A DNA stretch of 51,817 nt, from assembly GCF_010015475.1 (NCBI RefSeq), contig NZ_ML974110.1, positions 1-51,817 on the forward strand, in the 5' to 3' direction. Source of the DNA: Pontibacter pamirensis. GTDB lineage: Bacteria; Bacteroidota; Bacteroidia; Cytophagales; Hymenobacteraceae. Position numbers and translations under genes: made by a program. The notes under the pieces are model-generated. The model had not been told where the DNA came from, did not search any database, and saw nothing but the letters and a program-made list of their open reading frames with translations. Positions 44,422 through 51,817 of this stretch are shown here, in pieces; within the stretch, counting starts at the first letter, position 1, and every line of letters begins with the position of its first letter.

Positions 44422-45990
44422 ATGGAAACCAGCTTGCTTATACCACCTGAGTTTGAAGTATTAGCTACTTCCGTTACCGAAGCGAAAATTACCCTCCAGC
44501 TTCAGTTTACCGCTTCTACCGCTTACTGTCCCCTCTGCCACAGCTTAAGCACTCGCATCCACAGTTGTTATGAGCGGAAGTTGCAGGATCTGCCCATCAG
44601 TGGTAAAGTAGTAGAGCTGCGACTCTGCACCCGCAAGTTTTTCTGCCAACAGCAGGGTTGCCCCAGGAAAATCTTTGCTCAACAGCAGGAAAGCTGCCTA
44701 AAGCGCTATGGCAGAAGACTGCTTCGGGTATGTGAGCAGGTGGTCTCTATTGGATATGAAATGGGCGCTAAGCCGGGGGCTCGGATTTGCAGGCTTATCG
44801 GGTTACCATTGAGTGCTTCTACTGTGCTAAGAAACATCAAAGGGTGCCCCGCAAGTGAACCAGACACTCCCACTATTCTGGGTGTAGATGATTTTGCTTT
44901 TCGCAAGCGGGGTACCTACGGCACCATCCTGGTGGACCTGGAAAAAAGAAAGCCTATCGACCTGTTGCCGGATAGGGAAGGCAAAACTTTAGAAGCCTGG
45001 CTGCTGGCGCATCCTGGTGTTAGTGTTGTCAGCAGAGATCGTTCTTCTGTGTACGCCCATGCCATCACCAGAGCCTGTCCGGATGCTATACAGGTAGCCG
45101 ATCGCTGGCATTTGCTCAAAAACCTGGGAGAGAACACCACCCAGTTTCTGGATAGGCAAAGGTCCTTGATCAGGGAAACAGCCCAGGAAGTTTTTGAGCA
45201 GGCAAGCCCTGAAGCTGCTCCAGCACTGCCAGAGAAAATAACCAGTGTACGTGTGGAAAAAAGGTATGCCCTCTATGAGCAGGTCAAGCAACTGCAAAGT
45301 CAGCACCACTCTATCAAAGCCATAGCTCGTCACCTGGGCATTTCCAGAAATACGGTAAAAAAGTATTTTCTTCAGCAGAGCTTTGTGCCTAAACGCCATC
45401 CACGGCTCTCCAACCTGTTAGCCTACGAAGCTTATCTGCGCCAGCGTTGGCAGGAAGGCCAGCAGTGTGCAAAGGCGCTCCTGCAGGAAATCAAAGAAAG
45501 AGGCTATAACGGCTCCTACACCATTTTGGCTGGTTTTTTGTCGCACTACCCCAGAACAGGAGAAGCATCTTCATTGCCCCCTGCTCAAAAAATCGAGAAC
45601 TACTCTACTCGTAGCTTAAGCGTCGCCTTTTGCAAAACAGAGCAAGAATGGGCTGAAAAGCAAAAGCCGTTCTTGGTGAAACTACTGGAGAAAAGCTCCT
45701 TACTAAAACAGCTGTGGGAGCTGAACCTGGAATTCAAAAGCATAATGGCGCAGAAGAGAGGAGATAATCTGGAGACTTGGTGCGAAAAAGCTGTTCAACA
45801 TGCTCCATTCAAAAGCTTTGTACAGGGAATCCGCCAAGACTATGAGGCAGTCTATCAGGCGATGACCTCCTGTTGGAGTAACGGGCAAACGGAAGGCCAG
45901 GTTAACCGACTCAAAAATATAAAGCGCCAGATGTATGGCAGGGCCAGCTTTGCACTGCTGCGCCTGCGCGTTCTGGCTAATTCACCATAG
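44422..45990 (+). CDS. ISL3-family transposase
   Basis: 522 residues, apparently intact. N-terminal zinc-finger domain (about 37-90: YCPLCHSLSTRIHSCYERK, then CQQQGCPRKIF), a helix-turn-helix around 285-310 (HHSIKAIARHLGISRNTVKK) inserted in the catalytic region, and DDE residues in VDDFAFRK, VSRDRSS and in the C-terminal SNGQTEGQVNRLK with the glutamate. It cuts and pastes the element between its inverted repeats. The stop is 4 bp before the right repeat. The frame shows no break, so the element may still be active. Confidence 0.95.
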   Translation: METSLLIPPEFEVLATSVTEAKITLQLQFTASTAYCPLCHSLSTRIHSCYERKLQDLPISGKVVELRLCTRKFFCQQQGCPRKIFAQQQESCLKRYGRRLLRVCEQVVSIGYEMGAKPGARICRLIGLPLSASTVLRNIKGCPASEPDTPTILGVDDFAFRKRGTYGTILVDLEKRKPIDLLPDREGKTLEAWLLAHPGVSVVSRDRSSVYAHAITRACPDAIQVADRWHLLKNLGENTTQFLDRQRSLIRETAQEVFEQASPEAAPALPEKITSVRVEKRYALYEQVKQLQSQHHSIKAIARHLGISRNTVKKYFLQQSFVPKRHPRLSNLLAYEAYLRQRWQEGQQCAKALLQEIKERGYNGSYTILAGFLSHYPRTGEASSLPPAQKIENYSTRSLSVAFCKTEQEWAEKQKPFLVKLLEKSSLLKQLWELNLEFKSIMAQKRGDNLETWCEKAVQHAPFKSFVQGIRQDYEAVYQAMTSCWSNGQTEGQVNRLKNIKRQMYGRASFALLRLRVLANSP

Positions 45991-45993
45991 TAA

Positions 45994-46015
45994 TCACCAA
46001 ATCTGACGCTGAACC
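45994..46015 (-). repeat. ISL3-type right terminal inverted repeat
   Basis: 22 bp, see the left repeat. It directly follows the transposase stop. Confidence 0.85.
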
Positions 46016-46099
46016 ATCTTCTCCGGAATATACACTTAGACTAAAAAAGAACAGTAATAACACAAAGCTACTTTCATAAATCTCGTAACAGGTAGGGTT

Positions 46100-46780
46100 A
46101 TGTTTGGAGTAAGCGATATACCGAAGTTCTTTCTTGCCTTTTTTCTGGTGCTTCCTGTCATCTCTTTTGTGCATGAGGCAGGGCACGTGTTTTTCGCCTG
46201 GCTGATGGGGGGCAGGAACATCAAAGTAACCATTGGCTCCGGTGATGTGCTGTTTAGGGTTGGGATGCTGGAGGTGCGCAAGTACTATTTCTGGTACGGC
46301 CTCTGTTCTTTTGATAACCTGAAGCGCAATCACCGTCTTGCTACCATCCTGATCTTTGCCGGGGGAGCACTTTTCAATGCCATAGCGGCGGTGGTGGTGA
46401 TTTACCTTATAGAGAACAACGCTATGGAGCCGAATATGGCTACTTACCAGTTCACCTACTTTTCGCTGTACTACATCTTCTTTGCGCTGCTGCCGATGCC
46501 TTATCCCGGCGGGAACTACAGCGACGGAAAGATTATCCTTGACCTAATCCGAAATAAAAAAAATTTAGAGGAGAAAACATTTCGGGTGCAGTGGCACGAG
46601 GAAAAGAAGCAATGGTGTGTGCTGAACCATGATGGGGAACTGGTACAGGCGTTCGATGATGAGGAGCAGGCGCTTGCCAAAGCACATGAAGTAGCACAAG
46701 GCAACCGGCCCAGCCGCCTGGTTAACAGCCAAAACGGCAAGGAGGTGGAGGTGCAGAACTATCCGAGAGTACCGCTGTAA
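46100..46780 (+). CDS. M50-like site-2-type membrane protease
   Basis: 226 residues, at least four hydrophobic segments. HEAGH at 25-29 in SFVHEAGHVFFAW is the HExxH zinc motif of a membrane-embedded protease, and PMPYPGGNYSDGKI in the C-terminal half can supply the third ligand (Asp) of the site-2 family (an NPDG-like region). No PDZ domain is present, so it is a minimal form. The last 70 residues form a soluble basic/acidic tail. The substrate is unknown; typical roles are release of anti-sigma factors or transcription factors from membranes. The gene follows the IS and may have lost its own promoter. Confidence 0.75.
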   Translation: MFGVSDIPKFFLAFFLVLPVISFVHEAGHVFFAWLMGGRNIKVTIGSGDVLFRVGMLEVRKYYFWYGLCSFDNLKRNHRLATILIFAGGALFNAIAAVVVIYLIENNAMEPNMATYQFTYFSLYYIFFALLPMPYPGGNYSDGKIILDLIRNKKNLEEKTFRVQWHEEKKQWCVLNHDGELVQAFDDEEQALAKAHEVAQGNRPSRLVNSQNGKEVEVQNYPRVPL

Positions 46781-46938
46781 CCGTTTAGTTTAAGCCAACG
46801 GCCCTAGCAACTGCTTTACGTTAAGCTTTTGCCCTCCTGGCTATAACGGCTTTGCCTAGGCTATACAAAATTTACCTTTCTAAAATTCTATCTTCGTACT
46901 GTCCCACAGGGATTAGATATCTAACTTATACTTGATTT

Positions 46939-47550
46939 ATGATTGCAGCCATCTTCAGTTTTCTCGTTATGCTCAACCCATTTGCGCTTTTTCTGTACCT
47001 GAAGCCTGTGATGAACGATTTGTCGGACACAGATTTCCGGACGGTGTTTCTGAAGGCAACGACTATCTCCTTTTTTATCTTCCTGGTGTTTTTGCTTTTC
47101 GGCGACATCGTGTTTCAGAAGGTGTTCCGCATCAACTTTGAATCCTTTCGGATCTTTGGCGGCATCGTGCTCTTCTCCTTTGCCTATGTTTTTATCGTGC
47201 AGGGGAAAAAAGCCTTTATCCAGATCAAAGGTGACCTGCATGATCTGGCCTCTGAGATTGCCTTGCCTTTTATGGTGGGCGCAGGCACCATCTCCCTTAC
47301 TATCCTGATGTCGGAGCAGCTGGAGCTGTGGCAGGGTGTGGTGTCGCTGGTACTTATCATGCTTACCAACTTCATCATTATTATGGGCCTTAAGCAAATC
47401 CGCCGCGGGATGCGCTCCAAAAGTGTGCAGACTGCCTTTGACAAGAACATGGAGCTGCTCTTGCGCATCAACGGCTTTTTCCTCGGCGCCATCGGGGTAG
47501 ACATGGTGGTAGCCGGCATCAGCAACCTCATCACTGCTGCGCAGGCCTAG
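46939..47550 (+). CDS. MarC-family integral membrane protein
   Basis: 203 residues with six hydrophobic segments. The start MIAAIFSFLVMLNPFALFLY matches the MarC/YhgN family (conserved asparagine-proline in the first helix), as do FRIFGGIVLFSFAYVFI and the later LPFMVGAGTISLTILM. Function is unresolved: despite the name, MarC is not established as a multiple antibiotic resistance transporter. It ends 29 bp before the convergent USP gene. Confidence 0.88.
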   Translation: MIAAIFSFLVMLNPFALFLYLKPVMNDLSDTDFRTVFLKATTISFFIFLVFLLFGDIVFQKVFRINFESFRIFGGIVLFSFAYVFIVQGKKAFIQIKGDLHDLASEIALPFMVGAGTISLTILMSEQLELWQGVVSLVLIMLTNFIIIMGLKQIRRGMRSKSVQTAFDKNMELLLRINGFFLGAIGVDMVVAGISNLITAAQA

Positions 47551-47579
47551 GAACGGCCTGTTAAAGCCTTCCTACTGCG

Positions 47580-48455
47580 CTACTTGATCACCGCCTCAGA
47601 ATACACCAGCCAGAGCGGGGTGTCGATGTCCATGTTGTATATCTTTGTTGGCACGCTGCCCAGGCTGAGTGACGGTATGGGGTTGCTTCCCTTCAGGCCG
47701 AGCACCAGCAAATCGTACTTTCCTTTGCGCAGCTGCAGGGAAATCCGCTCGGCCGTGCTTTTCCCGGCGGCACGAACCAGGGTATAAGGAACACCGGTTA
47801 CTTCCTTGTGCCGTTTCTGAAGCTCCCTGAACCTTCCGTTTACCACCTCTTCCGCTTTCTTAACGGCCTTCTCCTCTGATATCAGCGGGAAGTACTGCGT
47901 GGGCAGTTTATACACGTGCATAATCTCCAGGTTCAGCCCGAGCTGGTCTGAAAGGCTTTTGCTAAGCCGCAGCGCGTGCACTGAAGCGTCAGAGAAGTCT
48001 ATCGGTGTCAGGACCCGCTCTATATTGAACCTGGCTGTTTCCGGGAAAACAAGAATGCTGCAGGGCAGGATGCGCAGCAGCTTAGTACCCAGGGCACCTG
48101 TGCTTTTATTGCTCATCCGTTTGCCAAGCAGTGTCAGTTTTACATCATACCGCTTTACCAGGTCAGCCATCATCACCTCGGTGTTCGGCTCTTCGCTCAC
48201 CAGTATCTCATGGTCGCAGCCCCCGGCAAAATGCTCCGCGACGATGTCGGCTATATTAGCCTCCACCTCTTGACTCAGATCCACATCACCGAAAGTTTCC
48301 CGGAAATCCTCGCTCAGCTCAGATGTCTTGATATTATGAACAAAATAGACCTTTTTCACCGGCAGGCGCTCACATACCGAGCGGGTGAAGGCCACCAGCT
48401 TTTCATCTATATCACTTAGGTCCAGGCAGACCATCATGGCATCTATTGCAATCAT
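47580..48455 (-). CDS. Universal stress protein, tandem UspA domains
   Basis: 291 residues, two Usp domains. The first starts MMVCLDLSDIDEKLVAFT, with VKKVYFVHNIK. The second has RVLTPIDFSDASVHALRLS, then NLEIMHVYKLP, and the glycine-rich nucleotide loop VLGLKGSNPIPSLSLGSVP near the C-terminus, which fits ATP binding in the second domain only. It overlaps the BCCT gene by 4 bp and so is translated with it. Coupling of a Usp to an osmolyte transporter suggests ATP- or stress-sensing control of uptake. Confidence 0.85.
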   Translation of the reverse strand: MIAIDAMMVCLDLSDIDEKLVAFTRSVCERLPVKKVYFVHNIKTSELSEDFRETFGDVDLSQEVEANIADIVAEHFAGGCDHEILVSEEPNTEVMMADLVKRYDVKLTLLGKRMSNKSTGALGTKLLRILPCSILVFPETARFNIERVLTPIDFSDASVHALRLSKSLSDQLGLNLEIMHVYKLPTQYFPLISEEKAVKKAEEVVNGRFRELQKRHKEVTGVPYTLVRAAGKSTAERISLQLRKGKYDLLVLGLKGSNPIPSLSLGSVPTKIYNMDIDTPLWLVYSEAVIK

Positions 48456-50125
48456 AGGTTTTGTTCAGTTTTTGAAGGTGGTGGTACATCTCTTTTCCTT
48501 TCAGATGCGCTGTGCTCCTGCTTTGTCGCTCGCTTCGCCAGCATCTCAGCCATTAACTGCTGGTAGTCTTTCCGTTGCTGTGCTGTATTCAGCTTGTTTT
48601 CTTCTTCCATCTCTTCGCTTAGCCCCTTGTACAGGCTATAGCACATCGAGAGCAGAATAAGCGCAAAGGGCAAACCTGTGATGATTACAGCCGTTTGCAG
48701 GGCCTGTAAGCCCCCGCCAAGCAAGAGTACTGCGGCCACAGCGCCACCTGCCAATGCCCAAAAAATACGCAAGCCCACTGAAGGATTTGGATTACCGCCC
48801 GAGGTAAGGCTTACCACCACCAACGAACCGGAGTCGGAGGAGGTAACAAAAAAGCCGGCTATCAGCAGCACTCCAATCACAGATAATATGGTGGAGAAGG
48901 GCAGCTGTTCAAAGAATATGAACAAGGCCGTGGAAATATCTGCTGCCACAGCATCGGCAATAGCCGTGTTGCCGGCCAGTGTTTCGCGCAGCGCCGTGCT
49001 GCCGAAAGCGGTCATCCACAGGAAAGAGAGGAGGGAGGGGGCTATGAGTACACCCAGTATAAACTCCTTGATGGTTCTGCCCTTAGATACCCGCGCAATG
49101 AAAATACCCACAAATGGTGCCCATGAAATCCACCAGGCCCAGTAGAAAACTGTCCAGGTGCCCTGCCAGTTGTTAGAGGAGAAAGCTTCATTCCAGAACG
49201 AGAGCTGCATAAAGTTACCCATGTAGGAGCCAATGTTCTGCACGTAAGAGCCCAGTATAAAAACAGTTGGCCCCAGTACCAGCACCGCCACCAGTATTAA
49301 CAATGCAATGCGTATATTCCACTCACTCAGGATGCGCACACCCTTATCGACCCCGGTTGCCACAGATACAGTGGCAATACCGGTGATCACAGCAATAAGT
49401 ATAATCTGGGTGGTGATGTTGTTTACAATGGCTGGAAATACATGGCTAAGTCCTGCAGCCACCTGCTGCACACCTAGTCCCAACGAGGTTGCCAGACCGA
49501 AAAGAGTTGCAATTACAGCCAGCGTATCGATAATGTGCCCTGCTACACCATGAATCCGCTCGCCCAGAAAAGGATAGAAGGCAGAGCGCACTGTTAGCGG
49601 TAGTTGCCGGTTGTAAGTAAAGTATGCTAGCGCTAGCGCTACCAGTGCATAAATAGCCCAGGCGTGCAGTCCCCAGTGCAGGAACGTATAGTTCATGGCT
49701 TGCCGGGCGGCGGCGGGTGTGCCAGGCTCCCCAAGTGGGGGTGTCTGGAAATGGTTGATTGGCTCAGCAATGCTCCAGAAAAGTAAGCCGATACCCATGC
49801 CCGCACTGAAGAGCATGGCAAACCAGGCGGAGGTGGTAAACTCAGGTTTGGCGTCCTTGCCGCCTAATCTTATCCCACCAAATCGGCTGAAGGCCAAAAA
49901 CAGGCAGAAAGCTACAAATACGTTCACGCTGAGTATAAATAGCCAACCCATGTTAGCCGTTACAGCCGTCTGTACATCGCTGAATATCGCCTCGGCACTC
50001 TCCCGGAAAATAAGCACCAAAGCGATGCTGATCACCAGAAAAACAATGGATGACCAAAATACAGGGCCATTTACCTCCAGGCCCAGTGACTTCTTTGTAT
50101 CGCTTCTAGTTACTTTACTCATCAA
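48452..50125 (-). CDS. BCCT-family betaine/choline/carnitine-type transporter
   Basis: 557 residues with 12 membrane segments. Family signatures are visible: the tryptophan-rich segment WTVFYWAWWISWAPFVGIFI of helix 8 region, SAGMGIGLLFWSIAEPINHF with the glycine-rich substrate stretch, and FVTSSDSGSLVV. These bind trimethylammonium substrates such as glycine betaine; the proteins use Na+ or H+ gradients or exchange. The charged C-terminal tail (about 505-557) may sense osmotic stress as in BetP. It is the middle gene of a porin-BCCT-Usp operon. Confidence 0.93.
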   Translation of the reverse strand: MMSKVTRSDTKKSLGLEVNGPVFWSSIVFLVISIALVLIFRESAEAIFSDVQTAVTANMGWLFILSVNVFVAFCLFLAFSRFGGIRLGGKDAKPEFTTSAWFAMLFSAGMGIGLLFWSIAEPINHFQTPPLGEPGTPAAARQAMNYTFLHWGLHAWAIYALVALALAYFTYNRQLPLTVRSAFYPFLGERIHGVAGHIIDTLAVIATLFGLATSLGLGVQQVAAGLSHVFPAIVNNITTQIILIAVITGIATVSVATGVDKGVRILSEWNIRIALLILVAVLVLGPTVFILGSYVQNIGSYMGNFMQLSFWNEAFSSNNWQGTWTVFYWAWWISWAPFVGIFIARVSKGRTIKEFILGVLIAPSLLSFLWMTAFGSTALRETLAGNTAIADAVAADISTALFIFFEQLPFSTILSVIGVLLIAGFFVTSSDSGSLVVVSLTSGGNPNPSVGLRIFWALAGGAVAAVLLLGGGLQALQTAVIITGLPFALILLSMCYSLYKGLSEEMEEENKLNTAQQRKDYQQLMAEMLAKRATKQEHSASERKRDVPPPSKTEQNL

Positions 50126-50139
50126 TCAGAAATTTTAAA

Positions 50140-51288
50140 TCAGAAATAATACCCCATGTTTATGTTAAAGCGCAAGTGCCAGTCTGTGTCTCCGGGTGTG
50201 CCGAAGGCAAGGGCGTTTGTCCACTCGGGGCCGAGCCAGGGTTGGTTATACCCGAATGCTGCATCGGTATAGATGTACATCGGACCGGCGGTGAACAAGG
50301 CACCCAGCACGTTCATATGGGTGTTCTCAAAGCCACTTACACGCTTGTTGTAGTAGCCATAGTTGTTGTAGAAGGTGATGCCCTGCAGCAGGCGCGTGTC
50401 GAGGGGCAGGTGATAGGCTAAACTGGCGGTGTACATCTCACCTTTGGAGGCCACGTTGTAGTTCGCGCCGTAGGCCCCCATTTCTACAAAATTCAGGTCC
50501 TCCCCGGCTGCGTATTGTGGGTTCATGCGGTAGAGCATTGCCTGTAGCTTTACATTCCAGGGGCTGTAGGCAGGTTTGTACTCATAATGTACGGCGGCAG
50601 CGTACCTGGTGCCGTTTCGCTCTGTGTCCAGGTTATAAAGGAGCCCGCCCTGAAGGGAAGCCCCCAGTTCATGGGCAAGGCTGTCGCCCAGGCGCCGCAC
50701 CAGCTTGAAGTCCAGTTGGTTGTTCTCTTTGTTGCGCCCGGTGATATCGTAGGAGTAGCGGTTGGGGCTGGGCTCCGCCAAGCCAAACACAAACTCCTCA
50801 GCGCTTTTATAATAGGCTGCCTGCCATTGCCACCTGCCGTTGTCGTGTATGTATTTTACGCCCATGTCATGGTCATCCTCGAAACCCACATAGTAGGTGA
50901 TGTTAAAGAACCAGTTGTTGGAGTTGTACTGCTGAATACCGAAAGGCACCTGGTTCAGCCCGACCTGTATCTGCGACCTTTCGGAGAAGTCATGCTGAAA
51001 CCAGCCCTGCTTCAGGAAAGCGCCGCCAAAGGCCTGTGAGTAATGTCTGAACTCAGCGTTCAACTTAATGCCTTTGTACTCTGACTCCACATTGATACGG
51101 AATACATCATAGCCAAAGTCGCCGCCCCGCTCCAGCTGGTCTTCTTTCCAGGTGGAAAGGTTGTAGTTAAAGCGCAGGGCCCCGCCTATTTTCAAAGTCG
51201 GTTTCTCCTCGACCTTTTCTGCAGGGTATTGTGCGTAGCATAAGGTGCTGATGAAGCAAGTAATGAACAGTAAAAGTATTCTACTCAT
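50140..51288 (-). CDS. Outer-membrane porin, OprO/OprP-like
   Basis: 382 residues. Signal peptide (MSRILLLFITCFISTLCYA) and a barrel of alternating beta strands with Tyr and Trp ends (ALRFNYNLSTWKEDQL, GIKLNAEFRHYSQAF, QIQVGLNQVPFG, NWFFNITYYVGF, WHLRFNINMGYYF at the C-terminus). QVGLNQVPFG and the following block resemble the phosphate-selective porin O/P family, though the actual cargo is unknown. The gene ends 14 bp before the BCCT start, so the porin probably provides outer-membrane passage for the transporter substrate. Confidence 0.8.
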   Translation of the reverse strand: MSRILLLFITCFISTLCYAQYPAEKVEEKPTLKIGGALRFNYNLSTWKEDQLERGGDFGYDVFRINVESEYKGIKLNAEFRHYSQAFGGAFLKQGWFQHDFSERSQIQVGLNQVPFGIQQYNSNNWFFNITYYVGFEDDHDMGVKYIHDNGRWQWQAAYYKSAEEFVFGLAEPSPNRYSYDITGRNKENNQLDFKLVRRLGDSLAHELGASLQGGLLYNLDTERNGTRYAAAVHYEYKPAYSPWNVKLQAMLYRMNPQYAAGEDLNFVEMGAYGANYNVASKGEMYTASLAYHLPLDTRLLQGITFYNNYGYYNKRVSGFENTHMNVLGALFTAGPMYIYTDAAFGYNQPWLGPEWTNALAFGTPGDTDWHLRFNINMGYYF

Positions 51289-51622
51289 TCGTAAGGGTAT
51301 GTTAGAACCTAAAGAAATCCCTCATGAGTTGGACGGTTTTAAAACGGAAATGTTGTTAGGAGTGCGAGAAGTGCTTTTTATATCTGTTGTAGGTATTTAT
51401 GAAAAAGCAGTTTATGGTTGTAAACCCGCTGCACCTTGTGTGCCTCGTCCATAAATAGGTTGACGCTGGTCTCGTCCTGGAAAAAATTGACGATTTTGAA
51501 TGAATGATAAAATCAATAAAGCAATACCGGCTATAGCTTGTCAACTGTATTCATTTACTCTTCGATTGTCTAGTTGAATACGGAATTAGCTTGACGCTAG
51601 CGCTGTTTCTTTTTCATTTAAT
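51289..51622. other. Intergenic region upstream of the porin operon
   Basis: 334 bp between the porin start and the microsatellite. It should hold the promoter of the minus-strand porin-BCCT-Usp operon, but no TAnnTTTG box was found on that strand. A 62-codon minus-strand frame (51356-51544) shows no protein features. Confidence 0.35.
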
Positions 51623-51643
51623 TACTACTACTACTACTACTAC
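51623..51643 (+). repeat. (TAC)7 microsatellite
   Basis: Seven exact TAC units next to the end of the IS3-type element. Short tandem repeats at this spot could vary in length. Confidence 0.9.
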
Positions 51644-51695
51644 TGACTTGTGGTTAACTCTGCAGGAGTTATCCATAAATCCACAGCTTTCTGGC

Positions 51696-51817
51696 TCATA
51701 TGCCATCAGCTTTACCGACCAATGACTTATTCTTCCACTGCTTCACTAAAGGCTCTTCCACCTGGTGGGCCTGTGAGGGAGTCAGGTAACCACAGCTCAT
51801 GTGAGGACGAAGGGTAT
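51696..51817 (-). mobile_element. IS3-family transposase, 3' end (cut by window edge)
   Basis: Minus-strand frame entering from the window end and stopping at 51696-51698. The translation reads RPHMSCGYLTPSQAH, the typical end of the IS3-family integrase core. A possible terminal repeat follows (about 51650-51690, containing TGTGGTTAAC and ATCCACAG). The other end lies outside the window, so completeness cannot be judged. Confidence 0.75.

Larger units (their letters stand above)
44363..46015 (+). mobile_element. Complete ISL3-family insertion sequence
   Basis: About 1653 bp. Terminal inverted repeats of 22 bp start GGTTCAGCGTCAG (44363-44384, and inverse at 45994-46015) with one mismatch. 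One intact transposase gene fills the inside. The 8 bp outside each end differ (TCCATATT and ATCTTCTC), so there is no visible 8-bp target duplication as ISL3 elements usually make; a deletion or recombination after insertion could explain this. It lies 130 bp after tRNA-fMet and 84 bp before the M50-type gene. Confidence 0.88.

Noticed and set aside
46921..47397. 158-codon frame antisense to the MarC gene
   Set aside because: Its composition (His, Lys, Gln rich) is that of a shadow of a membrane protein, and the MarC assignment on the plus strand is clear.
51623..51643. Repeat run as part of a CRISPR array
   Set aside because: The units are 3 bp without spacers; it is a simple microsatellite.

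Overview
The window looks like a chromosomal segment of a Bacteroidota bacterium, most likely from Hymenobacteraceae (Pontibacter-like). This is inferred from several signs: Bacteroidota-type promoters (TTG, about 20 nt, TAnnTTTG) before rplU and tRNA-fMet, a type IX secretion C-terminal domain, DUF3667, DUF4159 and DUF4175 proteins, frequent TTG/GTG starts without Shine-Dalgarno sequences, and dispersed palindromic repeats between genes. No rRNA gene, CRISPR array or prophage is visible.

Layout. 1-690: a small zinc-ribbon gene next to a hairpin, possibly a gene cassette. 897-5483: a BlaI/BlaR1-type repressor and membrane-protease pair under two palindromic operators, then a secreted zinc metalloprotease. 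6258-15576: DUF3667 membrane protein, dGTPase, GT-C-like membrane protein, a two-gene M16 peptidase pair, DUF72 protein and RlpA-SPOR. 15815-18810: a TldD/TldE pair whose TldD has a Tat-like signal. 18939-27687: a MoxR/DUF58/BatA/DUF4175 cluster. A 34-bp palindromic repeat lies just before moxR and, inverted, just after the last gene of the cluster. 27760-29295: an AT-rich KAP-type P-loop NTPase, probably acquired horizontally.

29370-33082: class Ia ribonucleotide reductase (nrdB then nrdA, minus strand). nrdB has a folded leader, and the space between nrdB and rplU holds a cluster of DnaA-box-like 9-mers. That cluster is either a replication-origin candidate or a DnaA-controlled nrd promoter. 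33717-39650: rplU-rpmA, then a SAM-I riboswitch, full-length cobalamin-dependent metH and metF. 39883-44073: an outer-membrane protein, hemW and a BamA/TamA-type barrel. 44157-46015: initiator tRNA-Met followed by a complete ISL3-family insertion sequence. 46100-47550: M50-like protease and MarC protein. 47580-51288: a minus-strand operon of porin, BCCT transporter and universal stress protein. The window ends in the 3' end of an IS3-family transposase.

Most genes are core or familiar Bacteroidota genes. The parts most worth a second look are the DnaA-box region and nrdB leader, the KAP NTPase, the repeat-bracketed MoxR cluster with its unrecognised 184-aa protein, and the exported TldD. All family assignments come from reading motifs by eye; no database search was possible.
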